Assembly: GCA_030156945.1 (NCBI GenBank)
Contig: JASGLT010000012.1
Coordinates: 1 to 47,607 of the forward strand
Reading direction: 5' to 3'
Source of the DNA: Thermococcaceae archaeon
GTDB taxonomy: Archaea; Methanobacteriota_B; Thermococci; Thermococcales; Thermococcaceae
DNA length: 47,607 nt
Each line of letters starts with the position of its first letter. Position 1 is the first letter of the stretch. The position numbers were made by a program, and so were the translations under genes. Of this stretch, positions 25,079 through 34,308 are shown in pieces. The notes beneath the pieces were generated by a model. The model saw nothing but the letters and a program-made list of their open reading frames with translations. It searched no databases and had not been told where the DNA came from.

Positions 25079-26479
25079 ATGGTAGACTCCCATGATATTC
25101 GACGGAGAATCTGGGAGCTTGCTTGGCCCGCGATACTGGCCAACATATCGGGTACACTCGTGAACTTAGTGGACATGATAATGGTAGGTCAGCTGGGATC
25201 TCTGGCCATAGCGAGCGTCGGTCTTGGGGGTCAGTTCTCATGGTTCATGATGCCCCTGATGTTCGCGGTCTCCACAGGGACGCTGGCCATAGTGGCCCGC
25301 TTTGTCGGGGCGAAGGATTTTGATACCGCTGAGAAGACGCTCGAGCAGAGTCTTTACCTTGCGTTTTTAATGGGCATTCCCGTCCTCCTCCTTGGAGTTC
25401 TCTTTGGTGACGATGCTTTGAGAATAATGGGTGCCAGTGAGGAGGTAATAAAGCTCGGGTACGATTACATCAGGGTATTCTTTATGTTCTACCCCATTAA
25501 CTTCGTCGGCTTTACGGCCTACGCGGCTCTTCGTGGGGCCGGGGACTCAAAGACGCCGATGAAGCTGAGCATTCTCACGAACGTCCTAAACGTCCTCCTA
25601 AACTACACTCTCATCTTTGGAAAGTTTGGCTTTCCGAGGCTCGAAGTTGTTGGAGCTGCTTTAGCTTCTGGCCTCTCAATCACAGTGGCTTTTATTGTTG
25701 GGCTGATACTGTTCATGAGGGGTAAACTCATACTGAGGCTCCAACCAACTTTCCGCCTCGATTTACACACCATAGAGCGAATACTCCGCATAGGGATTCC
25801 CGCAACCATAGAGAGGGCCATATTCAGCTTCTATAATTTCATCTACATAAGCATAGTCACGCGCTTTGGTACTGTGGCTTTGGCCGCCCATCAGGTCGGA
25901 TTAAGGGTTGAGAGCATAGCTTACATGCCTGCATTCGGCTTCAACGTTGCTTCTTCGGCACTTGTGGGGCAGAGTCTCGGCGAAGGGAACCCAGAGAAGG
26001 CCGAGAGGGTGGTTTATGAGGCCTTGAAGATGGTCACGGCTTTCATGGCGGTAATGGGCCTCGTTCTGATAGTCTTCCCAAAGTACCTCGTCATGCCGTT
26101 CATAACGAGGAGCGACCCAAATTACGCTGATGTCATGAGACTTGCAACCATATACCTCATAATAGTCGGGATAAGTGAAGTCCCGCTCGGATGGGTCTTT
26201 GTCCTCAGTGGAGCGCTGAGGGGAGCTGGAGACACCAAGAGCCCGATGTACGTTACTGCAGTAAGCAAGCTCCTGTTCCGCATCCTTCCCTCCTACCTCC
26301 TCGGCTTCGGCTTCACCATTCCGCCTTTCAGCATTGGCTCATTATCATTCCCCGGATTCAGGTTTGAGGGGTTGGGAGTTATAGCCGCGTGGTTTGCAAT
26401 GACGATAGAGACCTTCACGAGTGCAGCGATGTTCTGGTGGCTTTTCAAGAAGGGCAGATGGAAATACGTGAAGGTGTGA
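25079..26479 (+). CDS. MATE family efflux transporter
   Basis: A 466-residue multidrug/toxin extrusion pump with twelve helices. N-terminal WPAILANISGTLVNLVDMIMVGQLGS and the internal duplication (AALRGAGDSKTPM and SGALRGAGDTKSPM in the two halves) are diagnostic. Archaeal members, including the Pyrococcus furiosus protein of known structure, export drugs by proton or sodium coupling. GAGGGATATCTTA precedes the ATG. Substrates are unknown. Confidence 0.95.
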   Translation: MVDSHDIRRRIWELAWPAILANISGTLVNLVDMIMVGQLGSLAIASVGLGGQFSWFMMPLMFAVSTGTLAIVARFVGAKDFDTAEKTLEQSLYLAFLMGIPVLLLGVLFGDDALRIMGASEEVIKLGYDYIRVFFMFYPINFVGFTAYAALRGAGDSKTPMKLSILTNVLNVLLNYTLIFGKFGFPRLEVVGAALASGLSITVAFIVGLILFMRGKLILRLQPTFRLDLHTIERILRIGIPATIERAIFSFYNFIYISIVTRFGTVALAAHQVGLRVESIAYMPAFGFNVASSALVGQSLGEGNPEKAERVVYEALKMVTAFMAVMGLVLIVFPKYLVMPFITRSDPNYADVMRLATIYLIIVGISEVPLGWVFVLSGALRGAGDTKSPMYVTAVSKLLFRILPSYLLGFGFTIPPFSIGSLSFPGFRFEGLGVIAAWFAMTIETFTSAAMFWWLFKKGRWKYVKV

Positions 26480-26508
26480 GCCAGTTTTCCTTTTGAGTCA
26501 TCCCGAAA

Positions 26509-26550
26509 TGTTTATATTCTTTGTATTACAAAAGTGTAAACGGTGGTTGT
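26509..26550 (+). promoter_or_regulatory. vapBC promoter with palindrome at the start site
   Basis: A TATA element TTTATATT (26511-26518) is followed by the perfect palindrome TTTGTA-T-TACAAA (26520-26532), which overlaps the expected initiation region. GGTGGTTG then precedes the ATG. VapB antitoxins commonly bind palindromes like this to repress their own operon. Confidence 0.5.
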
Positions 26551-26772
26551 ATGGCAGTGATAAGCGTGCGCATCCCCGACGAGCTCAAGGCAAAGATGAA
26601 GGAACTTGATATTAACTGGAGCGAGGAGATACGGAAGTTCATTGAAGAAAAGATTAGGGAACAGGAAAAGGAAAAACTGCTTAACGAGATAGACTCATTT
26701 CTTGAAAGAATCCCTGAGCTTGAACGTGGAAAGGCAACAAAGCTCGTGAGGGATTCACGTGATAGTAATTGA
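26551..26772 (+). CDS. vapB: VapB-family antitoxin
   Basis: A 73-residue ribbon-helix-helix antitoxin. The strand MAVISVRIPDELKAKMKEL is followed by INWSEEIRKFIEEKIREQEK, the CopG/VapB-type helix pair, then a charged tail that would wrap the toxin. The ATG at 26551 is preferred to an earlier start at 26521 because it follows GGTGG and keeps the promoter palindrome outside the gene. It overlaps the toxin gene by 14 bp. Confidence 0.88.
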   Translation: MAVISVRIPDELKAKMKELDINWSEEIRKFIEEKIREQEKEKLLNEIDSFLERIPELERGKATKLVRDSRDSN

Positions 26773-27163
26773 CACTTCCTCGCTTATAAAGTACCTTCTC
26801 AGAGAGGAAGGCTGGAAGAACGTTTCACATTTTCTCAGGAAGGAAAAAGAGCTTGTCTCCCTCTATATGACCCTGATTGAGGGAGCCAACGCGGTATGGA
26901 AGAGATATTCGCTTTACAGGGACATATCTTTTGAAACCGTTGGGCAAATCCTCGATTACCTGCATGCGACCAGGGAGATTATATTCTATGAGGACCCTCT
27001 GAAGTACCTGAGAGAAGCGGAGCGTATAGCACTTGAGCAGGGAATAACGGTCTACGACGCCCTCTACATAGCCCAGGCCCTAAAGTACGGAAAGCTCGCC
27101 ACAAGCGATGAAAAACAGGGAAAAACGGCAGAAAAGCTCGGCATTGAAGTTAACTACCTCTAA
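26759..27163 (+). CDS. vapC: VapC PIN-domain toxin
   Basis: A 134-residue PIN-domain RNase. The acidic site residues are D5 (VIDTSSLI), E41 (LIEGANAV), D100 (VYDALYIAQAL) and D117 (LATSDEK). It starts with GTG inside the end of vapB, so it is coupled to the antitoxin. Its stop overlaps the convergent ferritin-VIT1 gene by four bases. The RNA target is not inferable. Confidence 0.92.
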   Translation: MIVIDTSSLIKYLLREEGWKNVSHFLRKEKELVSLYMTLIEGANAVWKRYSLYRDISFETVGQILDYLHATREIIFYEDPLKYLREAERIALEQGITVYDALYIAQALKYGKLATSDEKQGKTAEKLGIEVNYL

Positions 27164-28254
27164 AGAGCCGAGACGTGGAAGAGAGCTTCCATCAGCCTTC
27201 CGAAGAGGTAGCTCAGGAACGCCGCCCCGAGGCCGGTTGAAACCATCTCCAGGGCCTTCTTTCTGATGGAGATTCCCGATAGTAGTGCCACCATCGTACC
27301 AACGACGCCGAGGACAGTGCCTGCGAGCAGAATTGAGAACGGAAGTGCGGTTAAAGAACTCGACGCAAGGGAGTAAGGCGTTACTGGAAACGCCACTCCG
27401 AGCAGATAGGAGAGGCCTGTGTAGAGTGCCGACCGGACTTCGTTTTCGCCGCTTTCCCCGATGATGAGATTTATCACCGCATCTCCTTTCTGAGCAAGTT
27501 CTTCTGCCGTTTTCTCGGCTATTTCCTCTGGAAGGCCCCCTTCCATGAGCCTTCCCATTATCTCTTCCCTGGCCCTCTCAGGAGAGACCCTGAAGAGGAC
27601 TTCCATCTTCTCCCTGAGGGCCTCGTTGACCTGTCTCTGGGAGCGGACGGAGATGAAGGCGCCTATTCCCATCGAGAGCGCTCCAGCGACCCCAACGATT
27701 AGGCCGCTTATGCCGACGAGTTCTGGCCTGTTGGGGTAGACTGCGGAAAGACCGGTAACAGCACCCAGAATCTCGACGAGGCCGTCGTTCATGCCCAAAA
27801 CCAGGTCGCGGATGTTCTCGGTGTGGAATGCTTTCTCCTCTTCCCTGAAGAACTTTTCGTGCTCAAGCTCGTCCAGGATGACATTCTTAAGTCTCTCCCT
27901 TTCATCTTCGCTCATCTCTGAGGAATACTCGGTCAGAAACCTGTAGTACTTCCTTACCGCGTCCCTCTCGCCCATCTCGAGGAGAGAAGCTACAGCCCCA
28001 GCACCGAGCACTTTCCTGAGGACGAAAACCGATGTGAAGTGGAAGCGCCCTATCTTCGGTTTTTCCGGTTTTACACCCCTCTTCTTGAGGAACTCGTACC
28101 AAAAACTAGCATGCTCGGACTCTATCTGGGCCAGCCGGTGGAACTCCTCTTTCACGCGCTCGTTTTTTTCAATTCTGACAAGCCGGGAGTACAGGACCGA
28201 ATCTGTGTATTCGTCTCTATAGAACTTTTTGGCTATAGCCGATAACTCTTCCAT
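27160..28254 (-). CDS. Ferritin-like/VIT1-CCC1 family fusion transporter
   Basis: A 364-residue protein. The N-terminal 130 residues form a rubrerythrin-like di-iron bundle with EEFHRLAQIESEHASFWYEFL (ExxH) and LDELEHEKFF. From about 145, the VIT1/CCC1 membrane domain follows (NDGLVEILGAVTGLSAVYP, GALSMGIGAFISVRSQRQVNEA) with five helices. VIT1 proteins export Fe or Mn. The fusion suggests iron sensing or loading next to the pore. The ATG at 28254 follows GGGGGAT; an ATG two codons earlier is possible. Confidence 0.9.
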   Translation of the reverse strand: MEELSAIAKKFYRDEYTDSVLYSRLVRIEKNERVKEEFHRLAQIESEHASFWYEFLKKRGVKPEKPKIGRFHFTSVFVLRKVLGAGAVASLLEMGERDAVRKYYRFLTEYSSEMSEDERERLKNVILDELEHEKFFREEEKAFHTENIRDLVLGMNDGLVEILGAVTGLSAVYPNRPELVGISGLIVGVAGALSMGIGAFISVRSQRQVNEALREKMEVLFRVSPERAREEIMGRLMEGGLPEEIAEKTAEELAQKGDAVINLIIGESGENEVRSALYTGLSYLLGVAFPVTPYSLASSSLTALPFSILLAGTVLGVVGTMVALLSGISIRKKALEMVSTGLGAAFLSYLFGRLMEALFHVSAL

Positions 28255-28349
28255 GCTCATCCCCCTAATAAATTCTTGTCAAAACTTAAAAATAGTGATG
28301 CACTCGGGGTTTTTCCATCATTCTTCAGAAGACCGCTCTGGCAGTTAAC

Positions 28350-28440
28350 TTTTTAAACCGCTCCCTCAACTTACCTCCGGAACTCATGAGGCCTCCCCGA
28401 AAACGGCGGGTTTCCCGCCCGAGGGGGCCGAGGTTCGAAA
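28350..28440 (+). ncRNA. Candidate structured RNA upstream of EF-1alpha
   Basis: A TATA element, TTTTTAAA (28350-28357), predicts a transcript beginning near 28379. There follows a GC-rich region that folds strongly: an inner hairpin CGGCGGG-TTT-CCCGCCCG inside an outer stem pairing GGCCTCCCC with GAGGGGGCC, one mismatch. It ends just before the EF-1alpha TATA element at 28442. It could be a small non-coding RNA or a long-leader element of EF-1alpha. No C/D or H/ACA boxes were found. Confidence 0.4.
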
Positions 28441-28441
28441 G

Positions 28442-28473
28442 ATTTAAAAAGCCATCCTAGTCAATCGGACTAG
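28442..28473 (+). promoter_or_regulatory. EF-1alpha promoter with inverted repeat
   Basis: TATA element ATTTAAAAA (28442-28450) lies 48-56 bp before the ATG. Directly after it is the inverted repeat CTAGTC-AATCG-GACTAG (28457-28473), which ends near the expected start site (about 28471). The leader then has a strong GGAGGTG ribosome site. Confidence 0.55.
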
Positions 28474-28497
28474 ACCAAAATACGGAGGTGTTTGAAA

Positions 28498-29784
28498 ATG
28501 GCTAAGGAGAAACCACACGTTAACATTGTGTTTATAGGCCACGTCGACCACGGAAAGAGCACCACCATCGGTAGGCTGCTCTTCGACACAGCGAACATAC
28601 CGGAGAACATCATCAAGAAGTTCGAGGAGATGGGTGAGAAGGGTAAGTCCTTCAAGTTCGCTTGGGTCATGGACAGGCTCAAGGAGGAGCGTGAGAGGGG
28701 TATCACCATCGACGTCGCCCACACCAAGTTCGAGACCCCGCACAGGTACATCACCATCATCGACGCTCCGGGCCACAGGGACTTCGTTAAGAACATGATC
28801 ACCGGTGCCAGCCAGGCTGACGCCGCCGTCCTCGTCGTCGCCGCTACCGACGGTGTCATGCCGCAGACCAAGGAGCACGCCTTCCTTGCCAGGACCCTCG
28901 GTATCAACCACATCATAGTTGCCATCAACAAGATGGACATGGTCAACTACGACGAGAAGAAGTTCAAGCAGGTCGCCGAGCAGGTTAAGAAGCTCCTCAT
29001 GATGCTCGGCTACAAGGACTTCCCGATCATCCCGATCAGCGCCTGGGAGGGCGACAACGTCGTCAAGAAGAGCGACAAGATGCCCTGGTATAACGGCCCG
29101 ACCCTCATCGAGGCCCTCGACCAGATACCCGAGCCGCCGAAGCCGGTTGACAAGCCGCTCCGCATCCCGATCCAGGACGTCTACTCAATCAAGGGTGTTG
29201 GTACTGTCCCGGTCGGCCGTGTCGAGACCGGTGTCCTCCGCGTCGGTGACGTCGTCATCTTCGAGCCGGCCAGCACCATCTTCCACAAGCCGATCCAGGG
29301 TGAGGTTAAGTCCATCGAGATGCACCACGAGCCGCTCCAGGAAGCCTACCCAGGCGACAACATTGGTTTCAACGTCCGTGGTGTCGGTAAGAACGACATA
29401 AAGCGCGGTGACGTCGCCGGCCACACCACCAACCCGCCGACCGTCGTCAGGCCGAAGGACACCTTCAAGGCCCAGATCATCGTCCTCAACCACCCGACCG
29501 CCATCACCGTCGGCTACACCCCGGTCCTCCACGCGCACACCCTCCAGGTCGCCGTCAGGTTCGAGCAGCTCCTTGCCAAGCTCGACCCGAGGACTGGAAA
29601 CATCGTCGAGGAGAACCCGCAGTTCATCAAGACCGGTGACTCAGCAATCGTCGTCCTCAGGCCGACCAAGCCGATGGTCATCGAGCCGGTCAAGGAGATC
29701 CCGCAGCTCGGCAGGTTCGCCATCCGTGACATGGGCCAGACCGTCGCTGCCGGTATGGTCATATCCATTCAGAAGGGCGACTGA
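28498..29784 (+). CDS. tuf: Translation elongation factor EF-1alpha
   Basis: A 428-residue GTPase delivering aminoacyl-tRNA to the ribosome. GTPase motifs are [12 protein letters not shown] (G1), DAPGHRDF (G3) and NKMDMV (G4); ITIDVAH lies in switch I. Domains 2 and 3 follow with the typical [10 protein letters not shown] and [11 protein letters not shown] segments. Codon use is strongly biased toward C-ending codons, as expected for a highly expressed gene, which also creates long spurious frames on both strands. S10 and tRNA-Ser lie downstream. Confidence 0.98.
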   Translation: MAKEKPHVNIVFIGHVDHGKSTTIGRLLFDTANIPENIIKKFEEMGEKGKSFKFAWVMDRLKEERERGITIDVAHTKFETPHRYITIIDAPGHRDFVKNMITGASQADAAVLVVAATDGVMPQTKEHAFLARTLGINHIIVAINKMDMVNYDEKKFKQVAEQVKKLLMMLGYKDFPIIPISAWEGDNVVKKSDKMPWYNGPTLIEALDQIPEPPKPVDKPLRIPIQDVYSIKGVGTVPVGRVETGVLRVGDVVIFEPASTIFHKPIQGEVKSIEMHHEPLQEAYPGDNIGFNVRGVGKNDIKRGDVAGHTTNPPTVVRPKDTFKAQIIVLNHPTAITVGYTPVLHAHTLQVAVRFEQLLAKLDPRTGNIVEENPQFIKTGDSAIVVLRPTKPMVIEPVKEIPQLGRFAIRDMGQTVAAGMVISIQKGD

Positions 29785-29835
29785 AGCCCTTCTTTGACCT
29801 TTCCTTTACTTCCTCAGCTTTTAGGAGGGACGAAA

Positions 29836-30144
29836 ATGCAGAAGGCGAGGATTAAGCTTGCGAGCACCAACATTAAGGCCCTCAACGAGGTCACAGATCA
29901 GATCAAGCAGATTGCCGAGAGGACTGGCGTCAGGATGAGCGGCCCGATACCGCTCCCGACCAAGAGGATAAGGATTACCACCAGGAAGAGCCCCGACGGA
30001 GAGGGTTCAGCCACCTTCGACAGGTTCGAGCTCCGCGTTCACAAGAGGCTCGTTGACATCGAGGCCGACGAAAGGGCCATGCGCCAGATCATGCGCATCC
30101 GCGTCCCCGAGGACGTCACCATCGAGATCGAGCTCATCTCCTGA
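29836..30144 (+). CDS. rpsJ: Ribosomal protein S10
   Basis: A 102-residue small-subunit protein. It begins [19 protein letters not shown] and contains [23 protein letters not shown], the conserved S10 loop, and ends [14 protein letters not shown]. It follows EF-1alpha by 51 bp with TTAGGAGGGACG before the ATG, the conserved archaeal tuf-rpsJ-tRNA order. Confidence 0.97.
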
Positions 30145-30160
30145 TTCCTCTCATTTATGC

Positions 30161-30247
30161 GCCGGGGTAGCCTAGCCTGGGAAGGCGCGGGCCTGGAGAG
30201 TCCGTGGGCGTTTGCCCGCCAGGGTTCAAATCCCTGCCCCGGCGCCA
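30161..30247 (+). tRNA. tRNA-Ser (GGA)
   Basis: A class II tRNA with CCA encoded. Acceptor GCCGGGG pairs CCCCGGC. The D arm is GCC...GGC; the anticodon stem CGGGC/GTCCG encloses the loop CTGGAGA, anticodon GGA. The variable arm is TGGGC-GTTT-GCCCG, and the T arm CAGGG-TTCAAAT-CCCTG is canonical. Discriminator G is followed by CCA. No intron. It begins 16 bp after the S10 stop and is probably cut from the same transcript. Confidence 0.97.
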
Positions 30248-30583
30248 TTTCAGCCCTTTGCTTCGCAAAGCGCTGGCGGAAATTGTGCACTGTTTTTAAA
30301 ATGCGATTTCTAGAGGAGGTTACTCATTAATTGTTACTTCTTGAGCGTTTGCTCTCCACAAGGCACTCGAAGAACGCCAGAATAAAGTGCAAACATGTCT
30401 GAGTGGCTTTCTTTCAGGGTAACCTTCACTTAGGTAAGAACTTGAGAGTGCACACTAAACTTTCCCACCTGTTTTAGGAGAAAGAACGCTCTTTTGATGA
30501 AGCTTTTTTCTAAAATCTTGCGCTTGAGCGCAATCACACCTCAATTTCAGGGGTCGAATCCAGAGCAAAAGAAAAAGAAAACG
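30248..30583. other. Non-coding gap
   Basis: A 336-bp stretch after the tRNA. A small hairpin CTTTGC-TTC-GCAAAG (about 30257-30271) followed by TTTTTAAAA near 30292 may end the tuf transcript. A TTGATGA at about 30497 resembles a box C, but no correctly spaced CTGA follows. I see nothing else recognisable. Confidence 0.45.
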
Positions 30584-30814
30584 TCAACCCCCACTGAGGA
30601 CCGGCATTACCTTGAGCTCGTCGGTATCTTCAACCTCAGCGTCCCCCCTCGCCGGCTTTCCGTTTATCATTATGATTTTGTCTTTGAACTCGTCGTACCT
30701 CGGAATAAGCTCCCTGAGGAGCTCGTCCACCTTTTTCTTTCCATCAATCTTCACCTCAAGCTCCCTCGCGCCGGCGAGGTGAGCGAAGGCTCCCATCAGC
30801 TTTATACGCACCAT
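30584..30814 (-). CDS. MoaD/ThiS-family ubiquitin-like protein
   Basis: A 76-residue beta-grasp protein ending in the diagnostic Gly-Gly (PVLSGG). MoaD-like proteins carry sulfur as a C-terminal thiocarboxylate for pterin cofactor synthesis, and archaeal relatives can also be conjugated to proteins. It lies 69 bp after the tungstopterin-dependent formaldehyde oxidoreductase on the same strand, which favours a role in tungstopterin assembly. The ATG follows GGTGATGAAA. Confidence 0.92.
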   Translation of the reverse strand: MVRIKLMGAFAHLAGARELEVKIDGKKKVDELLRELIPRYDEFKDKIIMINGKPARGDAEVEDTDELKVMPVLSGG

Positions 30815-30883
30815 TTTCATCACCACCAAGAATTATGCCCAGAACGATAAAAATTTGTCGAAGGTAAAGGAAAGAAAAGGAGA

Positions 30884-32743
30884 TCACTCGAGCTTGGTAA
30901 CCTTCTCCAGCTCCGGAATGACCTCTTCGAGGCCGAGCTTCTGGAGGGTCTCCTTCTTCGGGATTCCGCGCTCGTCCCAGCCCCTGAGCCTGTAGTACTC
31001 GCTGAGCAGCTCGTCGTACTTCTTCTCGTCGAGGTGCTGGCCCTTGTACGGGCCGCTCTTGAGGCCCTCGATGAACCATCTCCTCGGCGGGTAGTCCATC
31101 TTCCTGTCCCAGTTGCCGTTGTATTCTCTGACCCAGTAGGCCCTTATGAGGGCGTAGACTCTGTCGGCAGCGGCGTAGAGGTCGTCCCAGGTGTACTTGA
31201 CGCCGGTGATGGCCTCGAGGAGCTTCGGGTAGTAGTCGAGGCTGAGACCGACTTCGACCCACGGGAGCCTGCACGCGGTGAGCATCTCGAAGAGGCCGCC
31301 CCTGAGGCGCTGGAGCTCTATGACCTTGGCGGCCTTCTCCGGAGTGTAGGTTATCTTGTACTCGACCTTCTTGGCCTTCTCGCCCTCAATTGGGGCAGTA
31401 CCAATCTCCCAGGCTATGACCCAGGCCTCCTTGTGGTGGGCACCGATTGAGCTGGTTCCATAAGCAAGTGCCATCGCCGGGTAGATGAAGCAGTTGTAAC
31501 CGCTGACCTCAAGGCCCTTCACGTGCATGGCGAAGTCGTGGGTGCCGAGCTTCTCGGCCATGGCCTTGACACCCTCAGCCGCGAGGTTTCCGAGCTCTCC
31601 CCTGCGGTAAGCGATGTCAAGGGCGAGCTCCTTGGCCTTCTTGAAGTCGCCGAAGGTCGGGCCGTCCTTGAGGATGCCCTTCTCAACGGCCTCCATCACG
31701 TGGGCAATGGAGACACCGAGGCTGATGGTGTCCATACCCATGTCGTCGGCGATCCTGTTGAGGACGGAAACCTCGTTGAGCTTTCCGAGGCCGAGGTTTG
31801 AGCCAAGCAATGCAACGTTCTCGTAGTCGAGCTCACTCTCCTGGCCCTCAGCGTCGAGCACGACGTTTCCACAGGGCATGTTACAGTAGGGGCAGCCGCG
31901 CTGCTTGACCTTCATTCCCTCCATGGTGTAGCCGTCTATTGAGCGGGCGAACTCAAAGCTTCCATCGCTGAAGTTCCTGGTTGGCAGGGCTGAGTTCTCG
32001 TTCGTCCACTCAACGGCCGCCATCGTACCCTGCCTGTGCCAGAACGGGTATCCCGGTGAGTTCAGGATGGCGTTGTAGGCTTCCTGGCTGAGCTCCCTGA
32101 GCTTCTCCTTGTCTGCAACTGGTATCTCCTTGGTTCCCTTTATGACGACGGCCTTGAGCTTCTTGCTCCCCATGACGGCACCCATACCGGGCCTTCCAGC
32201 GGCCCTGCCCTCCTGGGACATCACAACAGCGTACTTGACGAGGTTCTCGCCGGCCGGGCCTATTGAGAGCACTCCAACGTTCTTGCCGTGTATCTTCTTA
32301 AGCTCCCTCTCGGTCTCGAAGGTTCCCTTGCCCCAGAGGCCCTCAGCGCTCAGGATGCTCACGTTGTCGTCCTCGATGTAGAGGTAGACCGGCTTCTTGG
32401 CCTTGCCCTCGACGACTATGGCATCGTAACCGGCCTTCCTGAGGTGGACGGTCGCCATGGTTCCAAGGTTTCCGTCACCGTATCCACCGGTGAGCGGGCT
32501 TTTAGCTGCTACGACCATCTTACCCCCGCTCGGTGTCGGGAGGCCGTTGAAGGGACCGGAGGCAAAAACGAGCTTGTTCTCGGGCCCGAGCGGATCAACG
32601 TTTTTGGCCTCGTTCCAGAGAATCCATGCGGCCAGACCCCTGCCGCCTATGAACTTCTTCGCGACCTCCTCCGGGTACTCCTGCACCCAGACCTTGTTGT
32701 TGGTAAGGTCAACCCTGAGAATCCGTCCCCACCATCCTTTCAT
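30884..32743 (-). CDS. for: Formaldehyde:ferredoxin oxidoreductase (tungsten)
   Basis: A 619-residue AOR-family enzyme that oxidises short aldehydes with a tungstopterin and a 4Fe-4S cluster, reducing ferredoxin. The start [23 protein letters not shown] and total length match the P. furiosus FOR I know. Pterin-binding segments include [13 protein letters not shown] and [20 protein letters not shown]; cluster cysteines lie in [10 protein letters not shown] and a C-terminal TACRLPW. An ATG two codons upstream (32749) has better spacing to GAGGTGAT and may be used. A TATA element is near 32783-32792. Confidence 0.94.
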   Translation of the reverse strand: MKGWWGRILRVDLTNNKVWVQEYPEEVAKKFIGGRGLAAWILWNEAKNVDPLGPENKLVFASGPFNGLPTPSGGKMVVAAKSPLTGGYGDGNLGTMATVHLRKAGYDAIVVEGKAKKPVYLYIEDDNVSILSAEGLWGKGTFETERELKKIHGKNVGVLSIGPAGENLVKYAVVMSQEGRAAGRPGMGAVMGSKKLKAVVIKGTKEIPVADKEKLRELSQEAYNAILNSPGYPFWHRQGTMAAVEWTNENSALPTRNFSDGSFEFARSIDGYTMEGMKVKQRGCPYCNMPCGNVVLDAEGQESELDYENVALLGSNLGLGKLNEVSVLNRIADDMGMDTISLGVSIAHVMEAVEKGILKDGPTFGDFKKAKELALDIAYRRGELGNLAAEGVKAMAEKLGTHDFAMHVKGLEVSGYNCFIYPAMALAYGTSSIGAHHKEAWVIAWEIGTAPIEGEKAKKVEYKITYTPEKAAKVIELQRLRGGLFEMLTACRLPWVEVGLSLDYYPKLLEAITGVKYTWDDLYAAADRVYALIRAYWVREYNGNWDRKMDYPPRRWFIEGLKSGPYKGQHLDEKKYDELLSEYYRLRGWDERGIPKKETLQKLGLEEVIPELEKVTKLE

Positions 32744-32974
32744 TGTCATACCAGAATCACCTCGAAAGATTTTCGGCCCCGAGGATATAAGTCCTTCGCA
32801 AAAGGAAGCGTTTCATAGTCTTCCACAAGTTAAGCCCTTATGTTAACCATCGAGTAAAAATTGGTACATCAACGTCCGTGAGCCGAGGGGAGTGCCTCTA
32901 ATTGTCACGATGAACACATCTGAAACTGACCAGAACAGGCGAAACCTCCTTAAGCTGGTCAGCTCCACGGCGAT

Positions 32975-33811
32975 TTATTTCTTGAAAACCCTCACATCGA
33001 CAACCACGTGCCAAACCCCCGGAGCGTAGCGCTTGATGACCAGTTCTTTGAGCTTTTCTGCCTCGTATCCATATTCCCTCGCCACTTTTTTGAAAGTGTT
33101 GAAGGGCTCCTCCGGTCTCAAACGCTCCGGTACGGTGTTGTGGTAGTGGATTATAGCTTCGTCCTTGGCTATGCTGAGGGCCTTTGGGATGAATTCGTGG
33201 GTCGTGACTACGTATCCCATGAGGATGCGGTCCCCAATGTTCTCTGCAGGGAAATCTCTGTTGTCCATGTTGTAGGGAGTCATCAAATCCTGGACGCGGT
33301 TGAGCCATATGTTTTCCACAAGGAATCTGAAGGTGTAAGGGTCCTTTTCTATGGCGACAACCCGTGCCCCCTTATGGACTGCCATGGGCAGACTTAGATG
33401 GCCGATGCCGGCGAACATATCCACTACGAGCTCCCCGGGCCTGGCAACCTCCGCCATTCTCACTCTCTCCTTGACGTTGGCAGGGGAGAACATGACTTTG
33501 GCGGCATCGAGCTTGTATTTGACTCCGTTTTCAACGTGAACAGTTACGGTGTCGTTGCCATATATGAGCTCGTAATCCGGCTTTCTCGTCTCCCCGTGGA
33601 TGTGACCCTTCCTCAATACGGCCTTAACGCCGAGAACCCGGGCGTAGACTTCCGCTATCCTTTCCTCGTAGTCTTCGAGTTCGGGTCTGAGGGGGAGAAT
33701 TAGGACGTCTCCGATTCTAACCCAATGCTTGGGGATAAGGTCGAGAAGATCAGGAGGGAGCTCCTTTGATAGAAGTTCCCTTATTCTTGGCTTTATGACT
33801 TGAGTCTTCAT
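32975..33811 (-). CDS. taw2: Taw2 wybutosine aminocarboxypropyltransferase
   Basis: A 278-residue Trm5/TYW2-family enzyme, the length of the characterised P. horikoshii Taw2. It transfers the 3-amino-3-carboxypropyl group of SAM to imidazopurine G37 in tRNA-Phe. The SAM-binding motif is VVDMFAGIGHLSLPMA, followed by AIEKDPYTF and a motif IV segment YVVTTHEFIPKALSIA. The latter lacks the NPP of many methyltransferases, consistent with Taw2 rather than Trm5. Confidence 0.88.
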   Translation of the reverse strand: MKTQVIKPRIRELLSKELPPDLLDLIPKHWVRIGDVLILPLRPELEDYEERIAEVYARVLGVKAVLRKGHIHGETRKPDYELIYGNDTVTVHVENGVKYKLDAAKVMFSPANVKERVRMAEVARPGELVVDMFAGIGHLSLPMAVHKGARVVAIEKDPYTFRFLVENIWLNRVQDLMTPYNMDNRDFPAENIGDRILMGYVVTTHEFIPKALSIAKDEAIIHYHNTVPERLRPEEPFNTFKKVAREYGYEAEKLKELVIKRYAPGVWHVVVDVRVFKK

Positions 33812-33927
33812 CGAAATAGGGCTGGGTGAGCCACTTAAAAGGGTTCCGTCTTTTCGGCAAAAAACTATGAGAAAGGCTTAAAAACACAAAGAAAATGATT
33901 TAAGATGAGAACCCATGCCGGAGGTCG

Positions 33928-34269
33928 ATGGAGTCTATGGACGATGAACCGCCGAATAGTTGGTTTTCCCGCCTTTTTAAACACAGGGAGCAGGGACTTA
34001 TTGAGCAGAGGTTGAGCGAAGAGGCCTACGAGGACTACAAGCGCCTTCTGATGAAAGCGCGTCCAGAGGTGTCAGGGTCTAAGATCACCCTCAGGCTTTC
34101 GAATGGGACTGTCGAGCTTGATAAGGGGGTTCTTAGGATAAAAGCAAAGAACAAAAGCACTGCGGAAAAACTCCTCAGAAACCTTCACCACTACAAAGAG
34201 CCCCCAAGCATATGGCCGGCGTATGGGTTGAGCTATTCTCTGAAAAGGCGGAGAAAGCCCATAGTTTGA
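33928..34269 (+). CDS. Small conserved-looking hypothetical protein
   Basis: A 113-residue protein I do not recognise. It is charged, with a helical N-terminal half (EQGLIEQRLSEEAYEDYKRL) and a short strand-rich middle (SKITLRLSNGTVELDKGVLRIKAKN), ending in a basic tail. A TATA-like CTTAAAAAC lies near 33876, and GGAGGT at about 33919. An ATG three codons on (33937) is an equally good start. It precedes the C/D RNA gene on the same strand. Confidence 0.68.
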   Translation: MESMDDEPPNSWFSRLFKHREQGLIEQRLSEEAYEDYKRLLMKARPEVSGSKITLRLSNGTVELDKGVLRIKAKNKSTAEKLLRNLHHYKEPPSIWPAYGLSYSLKRRRKPIV

Positions 34270-34279
34270 ACTCCCAAAG

Positions 34280-34291
34280 GTTTAAATTTTG
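34280..34291 (+). promoter_or_regulatory. TATA element of the C/D RNA gene
   Basis: GTTTAAATTTTG at 34280-34291 is a near-consensus BRE/TATA element. Its centre is about 25 bp before the predicted 5' end of the C/D guide RNA near 34309. There is no open reading frame in between. Confidence 0.65.
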
Positions 34292-34308
34292 CCTCCCCTA
34301 CATTTCTT

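Noticed and set aside
29147-29797. Long alternate frames inside and opposite the EF-1alpha gene, rich in Ser/Arg/Pro or Asp/Val.
   Set aside because: They arise from the strong C-ending codon bias of EF-1alpha and have no family resemblance.
30494-30600. Box C-like TTGATGA in the gap after tRNA-Ser.
   Set aside because: The nearest CTGA is about 100 nt away and no C' box is present.
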